A stretch of 64,000 bases of DNA from CAWEBF01 sp963807235 (GTDB lineage: Bacteria > Acidobacteriota > Vicinamibacteria > Vicinamibacterales > UBA2999), in the NCBI GenBank assembly GCA_963807235.1, contig CAWEBF010000004.1:62001-126000 (forward strand). Direction: 5' to 3'. Position 1 is the first letter of the stretch; each line of letters opens with the position of its first letter. This document shows positions 17,165 to 27,283 of the stretch, piece by piece. The position numbers and the translations under genes were made by a program. The notes beneath the pieces are model-generated. The model searched no databases. It was given only the letters and a program-made list of their open reading frames with translations, and was not told the DNA's origin.

Positions 17165-19219
17165 GTGAGCGCGTTCCTTCACAAGCCGCAGTCGGTCTTC
17201 CTCCGGCGGGCGCTCTTCCAGGTCCATCTCTGGACCGGGATCCTCACTGGGCTGTACATCGTGGTCGTATGCGTCACGGGCGCGGCGCTCGTGTTCCGCA
17301 TCGACTTGCAACGCGCGCAGCACCCGCACCTGTTCACGCCCAGCGCGCCAGGGCCCACGGCCCCGGCCGCCACGATCCTCGAGAGCATTCGCGATGCGTA
17401 CCCCGGCGATCGGCTCTCCGGCATCGATGCACCAACCACCACGCGCCCCACGTATCTGGCCTACGTCGTCCGCGGGCCGCAGTTCCTGACCATCCTGGCC
17501 GACCCGGTCACGGGCACCGTGCTCGGCGAGTTGCCGGAGCGGTCGTTCGTGCGCACCGTGCAGGACCTGCACTTCGACCTGCTGGGCGGACGAACGGGAC
17601 GCGTCGTCAACGGCTTCGGCGCCCTGGGCCTCCTGCTCATGTGCCTGACGGGCGCCGTCATCTGGTGGCAGGGTCTCCTGAACTGGCGGCGCGGATTGAT
17701 GATCGACGTCCGCCGATCGTGGAAGCGCGTGAACTGGGACCTGCACAGCGCCGTGGGCTTCTGGACGCTCGCGCTCATCGCCATCTGGGCCGTCACCGGC
17801 GCCTACTTCGCGTTTCCGACGGCCTTTCGCAACGCCGTGAACCGGGTGTCGCCGATCAGCGTCGCGCGTTCACCGCAGTCGGATCCCTCCGGCAAGGGGC
17901 TGCAGCCTCCCTCCTGGCGCGAGATGGTGGAGATCGCCAGCCGGCGCGTGCCGGGGGCAGCCGTGGCGCGCGTCGTGCTGCCGTCGAGCGATCGCGGAGC
18001 GTTCCTGGTGCAGTTCTCGGACGTGACGCCGACACCCGCGGGGTCCCCGAACCTCACCTCCGTGTACCTGGACCAGTTCACGGGCGCGGTGCTGGAGGCT
18101 CCAACGCCGGGCGCGCGAACCGCGGGCGATGTGATCATGGCGTGGGTGGCGCCGCTCCACGTGGGCAACTTCGGCGGGTTCGGCATCCGGTTGGCATGGG
18201 CGATCCTGGGCCTGGCGCCGGCGCTCCTCTTCGTCACGGGGTTCATCATGTGGTGGACGCGCGTGGTGAAACCGCGTTGGCTCTCGCAGCGTGAGAACCG
18301 CGCCACGCAGCCCGCGGCGACCCTCGGCGCAGCCCTGATGCTGGCGATGGCCGCGGGCCATTCGCCCGCGGCGCAGCACCAGTGGGATCTGCCGCCGCGC
18401 GTGGCGGCACCGCGCGTGCCAGCCGAATGGCCGATGACGCCGGCGCGCGTCGAGCTGGGGCGTCGCCTGTTCTACGACACGCGTCTATCGGGAAACGGCA
18501 CGCAGTCGTGCGGCACGTGCCACCTGCAGGAGCGCGCCTTCACCGACGGCCGGGCGCTGGGGCTAGGCTCCACGGGGATGCTGCACGCGCGCAGCCCGAT
18601 GTCGCTCGTCAACACGGCATACCGCGATGCGCTGACCTGGGCCAACCCGGCCCTGAGAACGTTGGAGACGCAGGTGCTCGTGCCGCTCCTCGGCACGACA
18701 CCCGTCGAGTTGGGCATGGCCGGCCACGAACAGCGCGTCTACGCCGCGCTGGCAGCCGACCCCATCTATCGGCGGCTCTTCGCCGAGGCGTTCCCCGGGG
18801 ACGCCAACGCCGTGACCACGCCGAACGTCGCGGCGGCGCTGTCGGCTTTCGAGGACGAGGTCTTCCAGTTCCACAACACGGCGCTGTACAACCTGCCCGG
18901 TCCGATCACGTACCCTGCCGACAACACCGGGCAGTACGAACATACAAAGGTCCTCGAGGACGTGGGCAAGTTCCGCATTCCGACCTTGCGGAACATCGCC
19001 GTGACCGCGCCCTACATGCACGACGGGAGCATCGCCACGCTGGACGCCGTGCTCGATCACTACGAGGCCGGAGGACGCACGTCGAATCCCAACCGCACCA
19101 CCGCACTCAGCCCGCTGACGCTGACGCAGGAGGAGCGCCGCGACCTCATCGCGTTTCTGGAAAGCCTGACCGACCGCGAAGCGCTGCGCGACCCGCGATG
19201 GAGCGACCCCTGGAAGTGA
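17165..19219 (+). CDS. PepSY-TM domain fused to MauG/MbnH-type di-haem enzyme lacking second haem site
   Basis: A 684-residue ORF. Residues 1-375 are a PepSY-associated TM protein with four helices (HLWTGILTGLYIVVVCVTG, VVNGFGALGLLLMCLTG, LHSAVGFWTLALIAIWAVTG, LAWAILGLAPALLFVTGF). A second signal-like segment follows (TLGAALMLAMAAGHSPAA), then a di-haem peroxidase-like domain: RRLFYDTRLSGNGTQSCGTC with the first haem CxxCH, and GKFRIPTLRNIAVTAPYMHD. The second CxxCH, expected just before FHNTALYNL, is missing; the sequence jumps from AAALSAF to EDEVFQFHNT. The fusion retains the enzyme's signal peptide, as if two adjacent genes joined. Likely role: metal (copper or iron) handling at the envelope. 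Confidence 0.82.
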   Translation: MSAFLHKPQSVFLRRALFQVHLWTGILTGLYIVVVCVTGAALVFRIDLQRAQHPHLFTPSAPGPTAPAATILESIRDAYPGDRLSGIDAPTTTRPTYLAYVVRGPQFLTILADPVTGTVLGELPERSFVRTVQDLHFDLLGGRTGRVVNGFGALGLLLMCLTGAVIWWQGLLNWRRGLMIDVRRSWKRVNWDLHSAVGFWTLALIAIWAVTGAYFAFPTAFRNAVNRVSPISVARSPQSDPSGKGLQPPSWREMVEIASRRVPGAAVARVVLPSSDRGAFLVQFSDVTPTPAGSPNLTSVYLDQFTGAVLEAPTPGARTAGDVIMAWVAPLHVGNFGGFGIRLAWAILGLAPALLFVTGFIMWWTRVVKPRWLSQRENRATQPAATLGAALMLAMAAGHSPAAQHQWDLPPRVAAPRVPAEWPMTPARVELGRRLFYDTRLSGNGTQSCGTCHLQERAFTDGRALGLGSTGMLHARSPMSLVNTAYRDALTWANPALRTLETQVLVPLLGTTPVELGMAGHEQRVYAALAADPIYRRLFAEAFPGDANAVTTPNVAAALSAFEDEVFQFHNTALYNLPGPITYPADNTGQYEHTKVLEDVGKFRIPTLRNIAVTAPYMHDGSIATLDAVLDHYEAGGRTSNPNRTTALSPLTLTQEERRDLIAFLESLTDREALRDPRWSDPWK

Positions 19220-19245
19220 TGCGCCCCGCGTGAAGTTCCTGGCGG

Positions 19246-20860
19246 CTACCGCTCGAGGTCGAGCGCCAGGTCTTCGTTCGGCGGACGCAGCGCGCTCCAC
19301 ACCACCGCGAGCTTGCGTGCGAGCACGCGCCACGCCAGCATCAGCGAGGTCACGCAGATGGCCGCGCCGCCGAGCATCAGCGTGATCACCACGATGTCCC
19401 ACAGGGGCCGGTACTTGTAGAGCCACGGCAGGTCCAGCGAATGGAGGCCGTGGTACAGCCAGCGGCTCACCCACTCGCGGCTGCTATAGCGTTCGACGAT
19501 GGTGGCGGTCTTCGGATCGATGTAATAGCGGGTGCCTACCGCGTCGTTCATGCGGACGTAGATCACGGGGAGGGGACGCTGTCCCCGGCGATCCAGGTAG
19601 TAGGCGTCGTACTCGTGCATGAGCGTCAGCTCGGCCAGCTGGCCGCCGGCCTGCTGGCGCACGCGCTCCATGAGCGTGCTGGCATCGAAGCCCGTCGCCG
19701 GCTCGCCGTGAACGGGTATCACGCGCGTGTCGCCGCGGCCGTTCGTCGCCAGATACACCGGCTGGCCACCGTAGGAGGTGTACTCGAGCTCTTTCGCCTG
19801 GAAGTCCCGCACGCTCGCGAGCGCCGTCGCCGGAGGCTTGGGCTCGTAGGCCTCGAGCGGCAGCGCACGGCCCCGCATCGCAGCCTCGAGATCGACGTCG
19901 GCGGCGCCGCCGTTCTCCTCCGAAGCCACGGTGAGGTCCGTGAGCCGCTCCATGATCGGAAAGGGCCCCATCGACAGCAGGCCGCTGAACGCCCACGTGG
20001 TGGTGACGACGCCGAAGATGAGGCCCGTGATCGTGTGCCATCGCTTCCAGCCCTTGTAGGGAATGCTGGTCGGCGCCCCCGCATGGCGATACCGTTTCCG
20101 CGGTGAGTACATCCACACCGCGATCACCACACCCATCAGCGCGGCGACGGTGCCAATGAGGGACGACCACACGACGAACGAGAACCACTGCCGCCCGTTC
20201 TGGCGAATGGGGGTGAAGTACAGCCAGTGCGGGATGGCGCCCATGTAGGCCCAGAACCGCGACGAGGTTGTGGTGTATTGCACGACGTCGGCCGATGCGC
20301 CGCTGACGTAGGCCTGTTGGCCGTCGGGCCAGGAGGTACTTGTAGAGCGGCTGCTGCCCGCGGCCGGCCCCTCCGACCGTCCACTGGTCCACTTCTTCGA
20401 CGAGCGTCTTGGAAGCCTCGGCCGCCGGCCGCCCCGCCCACCTGGACGCAGCCCGATCGGCCATGGCCGCATCCACCTCGCCGACCTGCGACCCGTCGTC
20501 GGCGAAGACGCTCGCCGCTCCGCCCCCGCGCTCGCGCCCCGGACCACCACGGTTCCGCCCCCCGCCGGCGGCGAAGCGGTACACGGGCCGGCCGTCGAAG
20601 GACGTGAGGCGAACCTGCGCCGGGTGCCCGTCGCGGTCCAGCGGCCCGAAGGCGCGTTCAGCCGACACGGCGATGCGTTCCGGCGCCAGCGTCGGTGCCC
20701 GCTGCAACCGATCGCCCGGGCCGACGCTGGGGAATCCCCAGTACATCATCACGATCCCTGACACGAACCAGAGCAGGAACAGCAGCGACAGCGCAACGCC
20801 CAACCAGCGGTGGGTGAAGATGAGCGATCGCTTGAGCAGGACGGCAGGCCGGAGCACCAT
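19246..20860 (-). CDS. PepSY-TM reductase-like protein, one frameshift
   Basis: N-terminal part in the 20860 frame: SLIFTHRWLGVALSLLFLLW membrane helix and a PepSY lobe, to LYKYLLA. The protein then continues in another frame from WPDGQQAYVSGASADVVQYT to the end (LRPPNEDLALDLER). One indel near 20335 explains it. The restored protein is about 537 residues with four or five membrane helices and conserved His (FTHRWLG, WKRWHTITGLIFG, YHGLHSLDLPW) typical of PepSY-TM proteins that accompany siderophore receptors and are thought to reduce or release iron. It lies 36 bp downstream of the TonB receptor and is probably in its operon. Confidence 0.82.
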
Positions 20861-20895
20861 GCGATGGATCTACGCCGACCGAGGTTATCGCTGAC

Positions 20896-23226
20896 TCAAT
20901 TCCATCTCAAGCGGACCGTGGTCGTAACGTTGATCGGTGGGCCGGGAAAACCCAGATTGGAGAAGTGACCCGGCAGGAAATAGTCGTCGTTGTTGAACAG
21001 GTTGTCCGCGTTGACGGTCCAGTCCCATCGGCTGGTCCTGAAGCCGACGGCCCCCGAGAAGATCGTGTAGTCGTCCACGGTCAGCGTGTTGCCGTTGTTG
21101 GCGAACTGCTCGCCGACGTAGCGGGCGCCGAACGCCGCGTTGAACCCGCCCGCGAATTCCTTGCGAAGCCACGCATTGACGAAATGGCGTGGCGCAAAGC
21201 GCGGCCGTAGACCCGACAGCGTGCCGGCGTCCTCGTAGATGGGCGATGAGAACCCGTAGTTGAACACCAGGTAGGTCAGACCGCCCAGGGCGGTGTTGAC
21301 GTCGACGTCGAGGCCCTTCGACCGCTGCTCGCCGATCTGCAGGACCGTAATCGGCGTCTGCTGCACGTTCACGTTGTTGCGGACGGCGTAGTAGACGGCG
21401 GCGTTGGTGTCGACGCGACCGTTCAAGCCCTGCCAGCGGTGGCCGACTTCGTAGTTGCGGGCCGTGCTCGGCTCGAGTTGCGCGCCGCTCGCCGGCACCG
21501 TGTTGACGGGCGTGAACGACGACGACGTCCCGAAATAGACCTGCTGATCGGCGCGCGGCGCATAGACGAGGCCCGCCCGGTACGAATGCGCGGTCTGCTC
21601 CCGCCGCACTGGGGTGAACGGCAAACCGCCCACGCGATCGATGGCGCGGTCGTAGGCATCCATGCGATGCCCGATGTTGACCTTGAGCTGGGGCAGGATG
21701 TCGATCTGGTCCTGCCAGTAGAACGAGTGGATGTGATCGTTGACGAACGTCGTCCGTGCCACCGTGTCCAGATCGAGCGGCGCCGTCAGCGTCTCGCGCA
21801 TCGTCCGGATATCCATCGACGGAATCGTCAGATACCAGTAGCCGCAGATGCAGTCAGGGTCGTCGCCCGCCGTGACCTCGGTCCGGTATTTGTCGCGCTG
21901 GTATTCGTATCCGAACAGCAGGTTGTGCGTGCCGGCGCCGGTGAGTCGCCCGACGATCTCGGACTGGTTTTGGAACGGCCGCCGGATGTGGTGAAAATCG
22001 AGCGGCTCGCGGAACACTTCGCTGGCATCGGGGTCGCCGTAGACCCCTTCGGTGACGAAGTACTGGTCGCTCATGCGCTGCCACTGCATCGAGTTGCGGA
22101 ACTCCCATGCCGAGGCCAGCGTACCGTTGAAGTGGAACTGCGTCGTCGAGTCCTCGACCAGGACGCGGTCCTGCGGCAGGCTGAAGCGCAGGTCCCGTTC
22201 GAACGACGGGTGGTCGACCATGTTGAGCGGCACGCCGCCGTCGCCGTCGAACTTGTCGCGCACGAACGTCTGCTGGACCGTGAGGCGGGCGCGGCTGCCC
22301 ACCAACGCGGTCAGCGACGGTGCGAGGTTGAAGCGATCCGCGCCCGCGCCGCGCCAGCCATCGCTTGCCTCGAAGCCGCTGTCGACGCGATACGAGACGC
22401 GGCTGCTGCCCCCGACGGCGCCGGTCGCGCCCGCGGCCGCCTGGTGCGTGTTGAACCGGCCGCCGCGATACATCAGGTCGTAGGCGCGCACCATCTGCGG
22501 CTTCTTGCGGACGATGTTGATGGTGCCTCCGACCGCGCCGCGCCCGTAGAGGATCGAGTTCGGCCCCTTCAGCACTTCGATCGCCTGAATGTTGTTCGTC
22601 TGCGTGCCGTAGCGGTTGCCGCCGCGGCGGAGGCCATCGTAGAGCACCACGTTGAAGGCGTCACGGTCGGGATCGTTGAACCCCCGAATCGTGTATTGCT
22701 CGTAGACGCCGTACCAGCGGAACGACTGGACACCCGACGCGTTGCGCAGCGCGTCGCCGACGCTGTTCAGTCCCTGCTGGGCGATGAGTTCCTGTGAGAC
22801 GACGCTCACCTGTGCCGGCACGTCGATGTTGCTGACCGGCAGGCGCGTGGCGGTAGCCCTGCCGACCGCCGCGGTCACCGTCACCGACGACGACACGCGC
22901 CCCACCGCAAGCGAGAAATCGACGGCCGGCGCGTCGGCGCGAAGGGCGACGCTGCGCACGGCAGTCTCGAATCCGGGCATGGCTGCTGCGACCTCGTAGC
23001 TGCCTGCGCTCAAGCCGGTGAACCGGTATGCGCCGGATTGATCGGTCTTGGTCGAGGCGATCTCGGCGCCGCCCGATGACAGCGTGACCGTCGCGTCCGG
23101 AACGACCCCAGTCGTATCGCGGACCGTTCCCGACAGCGAGAGCTGCTGGGCAGCGCCCTCGGATGCATACATGAGCACCAGGGCCAGCAGCCAGCCCAGG
23201 CGCAATGCCGCGCGCAACTTCATCAA
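20896..23226 (-). CDS. TonB-dependent siderophore-type receptor
   Basis: A 776-residue outer-membrane receptor, intact. Signal peptide (to EGAAQ), an N-terminal carboxypeptidase-regulatory-like domain (SLSGTVRDTTGVVPDATVTL, GAYRFTGLSAGSYEV), a plug domain (VSVVSQELIAQQGLNSVGDA, GVYEQYTIRGF, IEVLKGPNSILYGRG) and a 22-strand barrel ending in NVTTTVRLRWN. The plug motifs match the FhuE/FcuA siderophore-receptor branch. The PepSY protein follows immediately, which supports ferric-siderophore uptake. A promoter region lies in 23227-23340; I could not identify a Fur box by eye. Confidence 0.9.
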   Translation of the reverse strand: MMKLRAALRLGWLLALVLMYASEGAAQQLSLSGTVRDTTGVVPDATVTLSSGGAEIASTKTDQSGAYRFTGLSAGSYEVAAAMPGFETAVRSVALRADAPAVDFSLAVGRVSSSVTVTAAVGRATATRLPVSNIDVPAQVSVVSQELIAQQGLNSVGDALRNASGVQSFRWYGVYEQYTIRGFNDPDRDAFNVVLYDGLRRGGNRYGTQTNNIQAIEVLKGPNSILYGRGAVGGTINIVRKKPQMVRAYDLMYRGGRFNTHQAAAGATGAVGGSSRVSYRVDSGFEASDGWRGAGADRFNLAPSLTALVGSRARLTVQQTFVRDKFDGDGGVPLNMVDHPSFERDLRFSLPQDRVLVEDSTTQFHFNGTLASAWEFRNSMQWQRMSDQYFVTEGVYGDPDASEVFREPLDFHHIRRPFQNQSEIVGRLTGAGTHNLLFGYEYQRDKYRTEVTAGDDPDCICGYWYLTIPSMDIRTMRETLTAPLDLDTVARTTFVNDHIHSFYWQDQIDILPQLKVNIGHRMDAYDRAIDRVGGLPFTPVRREQTAHSYRAGLVYAPRADQQVYFGTSSSFTPVNTVPASGAQLEPSTARNYEVGHRWQGLNGRVDTNAAVYYAVRNNVNVQQTPITVLQIGEQRSKGLDVDVNTALGGLTYLVFNYGFSSPIYEDAGTLSGLRPRFAPRHFVNAWLRKEFAGGFNAAFGARYVGEQFANNGNTLTVDDYTIFSGAVGFRTSRWDWTVNADNLFNNDDYFLPGHFSNLGFPGPPINVTTTVRLRWN

Positions 23227-23346
23227 TCAGACCTCCCAGAAGAGTTGAGATGAGGACTGTAAAGAACGCGGGGCGGGCGCGCACCTGAATTAATCCTGAC
23301 GAATCGCTGTCGAATGGCTGACGCCAGGAGAGCGGACCCGGGACAG

Positions 23347-23874
23347 TCACCATCCGTTTACGCTGAGAAGGTTCTGCGCCCGCAGCTCGCGCAGGACGTC
23401 GCGGCCCGCCTGGACCGCGGCGTCCGTCTCGAAACAGCGCCGCGCAGCGGACGAACACGACTCGTAGCCGATGCGTTCGTATAGCTGCTCGTAGTCCGCG
23501 CTGTCCTCGACCGCCGGAGCCTCGGCCAGCTCCACCGCATGCTGCAGCTCGTGCCCCAGCAGCGCCACGCCGTCGTCGTTGTCCTTGACGACGTTCAGCG
23601 TGATGCGGACGAAGCGGAAGGAGCCGGCGTACGTGATGAACTGGTTGTAACCGGAGCCTTGCCGGGCTTCCGTACCCCTCCGCAGGTGCACGATCAGGTT
23701 GGACCGTTTCAGCCGCTCGTACAGGCGGCGAAACGTCTCGGACCCGTTGAGCCCTCGGGCCACGAGCTGGCTGAGGAGCGGGTCGTCGGAACGTAGACAC
23801 GGGACCTCGGCGCCCGCGGGCGTGATGCCGGCGGCGAGCCCCCCGATGAGGGCGATGATGGGAACGGCTTTCAT
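23347..23874 (-). CDS. Small secreted protein with HExxH motif
   Basis: A 175-residue protein with a signal peptide (MKAVPIIALIGGLAAGITPAGA). The motif HELQHAVELAE at residues 108-118 fits the zincin HExxH core in a helix, following a hydrophobic strand (FVRITLNVVKDNDDGVALLG). Acidic residues further on (ADYEQLYERIGYES) could supply the third ligand, as in short gluzincin-like proteases. The protein is far shorter than classical metallopeptidases, so activity is unproven. Single gene between the receptor and the cytochrome. Confidence 0.65.
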   Translation of the reverse strand: MKAVPIIALIGGLAAGITPAGAEVPCLRSDDPLLSQLVARGLNGSETFRRLYERLKRSNLIVHLRRGTEARQGSGYNQFITYAGSFRFVRITLNVVKDNDDGVALLGHELQHAVELAEAPAVEDSADYEQLYERIGYESCSSAARRCFETDAAVQAGRDVLRELRAQNLLSVNGW

Positions 23875-24034
23875 GACACAGCCTCGTGACTCTCGCCAAA
23901 GGCGCGCGAACGCACCTGTGGCCTGCTGATTGATGAAAGCGACGAAGCTAGGGGATGCCGCGGGGCGGTGGTGCTGCGGGGCGAGGGCTCGACGAGGAGA
24001 GCTATCTCATCTTACGGCAGACGCGGCGGACGCG

Positions 24035-24421
24035 CTACTTCTGCAGCAGTGGCACGCTTGCCACGGCCGGTGGCGCCGGCCGCGACTGGATGAACGCGTG
24101 GATGTTCACCAGGTCCGCGTTGGACACGACCTTCTCCGTGTACGGCGGCATCTGGTTGGTGGGCCGCCGCACGTACGCGGAAAAACCGGCGAACGGAAGG
24201 TTGCGCGCTGACAACCTGGGCCCGGCGGCCCCGCCCTGGCCTTCGTAGCCGTGGCACTGCCAGCAGCCGTAGGAGACCCAGAGCTTCCTTCCCGCCTCGG
24301 TGTTACCAGCCGTGGCTGGCGCCGGCTTCGCGGCCGGCGCGGCCGGAGCCTGGGCATGCGCAGCCGGCACGCACGCCGACACGGCAAGGAGGACCACTCC
24401 GCAACAGTGCACGACGCTCAT
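24035..24421 (-). CDS. Secreted c-type cytochrome, 128 residues
   Basis: Signal peptide to AHAQ, then an alanine/proline linker (PAAPAAKPAPATAG) and one class I cytochrome c domain with CWQCH at residues 53-57 and a likely Met ligand in TNQMPPYTEKV. The gene starts 19 bp after the stop of the Tat-exported ThDP enzyme and runs in the same direction, so it may accept electrons from that enzyme. Single haem only. Confidence 0.85.
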   Translation of the reverse strand: MSVVHCCGVVLLAVSACVPAAHAQAPAAPAAKPAPATAGNTEAGRKLWVSYGCWQCHGYEGQGGAAGPRLSARNLPFAGFSAYVRRPTNQMPPYTEKVVSNADLVNIHAFIQSRPAPPAVASVPLLQK

Positions 24422-24440
24422 CGAATCCTCCGTTCGTGCC

Positions 24441-26394
24441 TCAACGGGGTTGCGTCACCACGTCCACCAGCGCGGGCTCGCCCTTCTTCACGACGGCGAG
24501 GGCGCGCTGGAGCGCCGGACCCAGGTCCTTCGGGTTCTCGATCGGCCCCTCCGCATACACGCCCATGCCCTGCGCGATCTTCGCGAAGTCCACGTTCGGT
24601 GTGTCGATGGTCGTGCCGATGTTCCGCGCGTGATGCCGCGCTGATGGCGGTTGGCCATCCGCTGGATGTGCATCACTTCCTGGTGATACGCCGCGGTTGT
24701 TGTGCATCACGGTCAGCAGCGGGATCTTGTGATGCGCCGCCGTCCACAGAACGCCAGGGGCGTACAGCAAGTCGCCGTCGCCCTGGATGTTCACCGACAG
24801 CCGTCCGTGCTTCCTGTTCGCCAGCGCGCCGCCCACGGCCGCCGGTGCGCCGTAGCCGACGCCCGCGCCGCCCGGAGCCGCCCAGGTGCTGGTAGTGCTT
24901 GTCGAAGTTCCACAGCCGATAGGCCCAGCCGCTGGTGTTGCCGGTTTCGGCCACGAGCGACCAGTCCTCGTTCTTGATCTGCGCCCACATCTCGGCGGCC
25001 AGGCGCGCGGTGCTGATCGGCGACGCGTCCCACGCGTAGCGCGGCCTCGGCCCGCGCGGCGTCCAGCGCCCGGTGCGTGCGCCTGCTCGAGCCGCGTGCG
25101 CGCGCTCGGCGAAGGCGCGCCGGCGGTCGGCGGTGATCAGCTTGCGGCAGGCCTCGGTCAGCGCCGGCAGCGTGGCCTCGGCGTCGGCCGCCATCGCGAC
25201 GTCCACTTCGGGATATCGCTGGAAGTCCTGGTAGTTGCTCTTCGTGAAGAGATCGACGGCGGTGATGCTGATGAGCCGCGTGCCCGGCTTGCACGCGCGG
25301 CCGCGACGGTGCGATGCAGCGCGTCGCGGAACGCGTGACGACGGTGCCCCAGAAGTCGGTCAGCTCGAGGCCGAGGATCACGTCGGCGTTGGCGATGAGC
25401 TGCCGCGCGCTGTCGGTCTGGTTGAGCGGGTGCCGCGACGGGAAGTTCATGCGCCCGTGCTGATCGATGACGGGCGCCTGCAGCGTCTCGGCCAGCTCGA
25501 CGAGCCTGGCGATGCCGGCCGGCGTGCGCGCGGCGCGGTCGGCAACGATCACCGGGTTCTGCGCGTTGACGAGCAGCCGCGCCGCTTCGGCGACGGCGCC
25601 GGAATCGCCCTGCGGCGGCGTGGCGACCGTGAGCCTCGGCACGCGCAGCCGCGAGGCCGACCTCCGGCTGGAATCGGGTCTTCCTGCAGCCCGCCGTCGA
25701 TGACGACCACCACCGGCATCATCGGCGGCGTCATCGCGATCTTGTAGGCGCGCACCGCCGACTCGGCGAAGTGCGGCAGCGACACCGGGTTGTCGTCCCA
25801 CTTGATGAAGTCGCGCACCATCGCCGCCGCGTCCTGCACGCTGTGCGCCCACTCCACGCCCGGCCGCCGCATGCGTCGCGTCCAGGGTGTTGCCGGCCAG
25901 GATGTACACCGGCACGCGGTCGCAGTAGGCGTTGTAGATCGCCATCGACGCGTGCTGCAGGCCCACGGTGCCGTGGCAGAGCACGGCCATCGGCTTGCCT
26001 TCGACCTTGAAGTAGCCGTGCGCCATCGCCACCGACGATTCTTCGTGGCAGCACGTGAGGAACTCGGGCTTCTCGTTGCCGCCGTAGTTGATGATCGACT
26101 CGTGGATGCCGCGGAAGCTCGAGCCGGGGTTCGACGCGATGTACTCGAAGTTCAGCGACTTCAGCACGTCCACCATGAAGTCGCCGCCCGGCCGATCGGT
26201 CGTGATGGCCTCGACCTCCGCGGGCGGGATCGGCCTCGCGCGGCGGCCGTGGCCGCCGGGGCCCGCTGCGCCGGCGCGGGAGCCGCCGGCGCCTGTGCGG
26301 CCTGCGTCACCGCGTCGGGAACGAGGGCCGCGGCGCCGGTCACGGCGGTGCCCTTCAGGAAGTTTCGACGATCCACGGAGCGCGTGCGGGACAT
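24441..26394 (-). pseudogene. Tat-exported thiamin-diphosphate enzyme (IlvB/benzoylformate-decarboxylase-like), multiply frameshifted
   Basis: Start MSRTRSVDRRNFLKGTAVTG (twin-arginine signal). Pieces in shifting frames give the normal ThDP-enzyme order: pyrimidine domain (GGDFMVDVLKSLNFEYIASN, CCHEESSVAMAHGYFKVEGK with the catalytic-type Glu), central domain (AAEAARLLVNAQ-like region at about 25560, QHGRMNFPSRHPLN) and the cofactor-binding domain (VAETGNTSGW, NIQGDGDLLYAPGV... to HNNRG, the GDG-N25-NN motif). The end is ALVDVVTQPR at 24441. I count at least six frame changes between 26250 and 24640. Export of a ThDP enzyme, with a cytochrome gene next to it, suggests periplasmic 2-keto acid oxidation, but the substrate is unknown. 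Confidence 0.7.
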
Positions 26395-26508
26395 CTCGTC
26401 TCCCTTCCCCGTGGCGATGGCGGCCACGGGCCTTCGCGCGAGAGTCTACACCCGCCCCGCGACAGCGGGGCAGAAGACACTGCGCGGACCGCCGCGGAGC
26501 GGCGGCGG

Positions 26509-27279
26509 TCAGCGCCCGGCGACGGGGGCGAAGAAGTCGTCCTGGCGGTGGGAATGCGTGCGCCGATACCCGCGGGCCGCCAGGAACTCGATGATCTGCG
26601 CGCGCTTGGGCTCCTCGTAGTTGTGCTCCAGAGCCAGCGAGCCGATCCGGACCCGGTCGAAGGGAAACGCGCGCAGTGCCTCCAGCTCGGCCCCCTCGAT
26701 ATCGAGGCTCATGAAGTGGATGAAGGCCGGGGCCTTGGCGCGCGTCAGGATGTCCTCGAGCGTGGTCGTCGTCATCTCCACGCTCGGCGCTTTCATCGCC
26801 TGGTCCTTCCACCGGTCCAGCGTCTCGGCCAGGCCGCCGAGTCCCTCGGCCTTCTGGAAGGTCATCTTGCGGCCCGGGACGCTCCACACCACCTCCTTGA
26901 ACATCTGGCAGGTGCGCTCGTCCATGTTCGATGGGAAGGGATCCACGCAGATGCCTTTCCAGCCCCGGCGCTCGAGCGCCCCGTGTTGGAGTGGAACTAC
27001 GCCATCGCCGGATCCGACGTCCAGGAAGTAGCCGTCGGTGACACCCGGAAACATCGTTTCGAGGACCCACTTGTCCTGCCCGACCTGCGACGGATACGTG
27101 GCGCGGCCCAGGAGCTCGTTCGCCGTAACCACGACGTTGCGGGCGAACGGGATCTGGCAGCAGACCTGGTTGGCGGCGAACTGGGCGCGGAACGGGGGCG
27201 CCACGTAGAAAGCCGCCGCCACGGCGGCCACGAGAACGATGCCAAGGGCGCCCAGGGCGACGCGGGGACTACGCTTCAT
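26509..27279 (-). CDS. FkbM-family methyltransferase-like protein, membrane-anchored
   Basis: A 256-residue protein with an N-terminal uncleaved membrane helix (VALGALGIVLVAAVAAAFYV) and a Rossmann methyltransferase domain. The SAM-binding loop is FLDVGSGDGV (about residue 86), followed by GWKGICVDPFPSN and the FkbM-type segment IHFMSLDIEGAELEALRAFP. The anchor places the domain outside if the helix is an export signal, which would be odd for a SAM enzyme, so topology is uncertain. It lies between the ThDP enzyme and the B12 receptor, all leftward. Substrate unknown. Confidence 0.78.
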   Translation of the reverse strand: MKRSPRVALGALGIVLVAAVAAAFYVAPPFRAQFAANQVCCQIPFARNVVVTANELLGRATYPSQVGQDKWVLETMFPGVTDGYFLDVGSGDGVVPLQHGALERRGWKGICVDPFPSNMDERTCQMFKEVVWSVPGRKMTFQKAEGLGGLAETLDRWKDQAMKAPSVEMTTTTLEDILTRAKAPAFIHFMSLDIEGAELEALRAFPFDRVRIGSLALEHNYEEPKRAQIIEFLAARGYRRTHSHRQDDFFAPVAGR

Positions 27280-27283
27280 GCGA

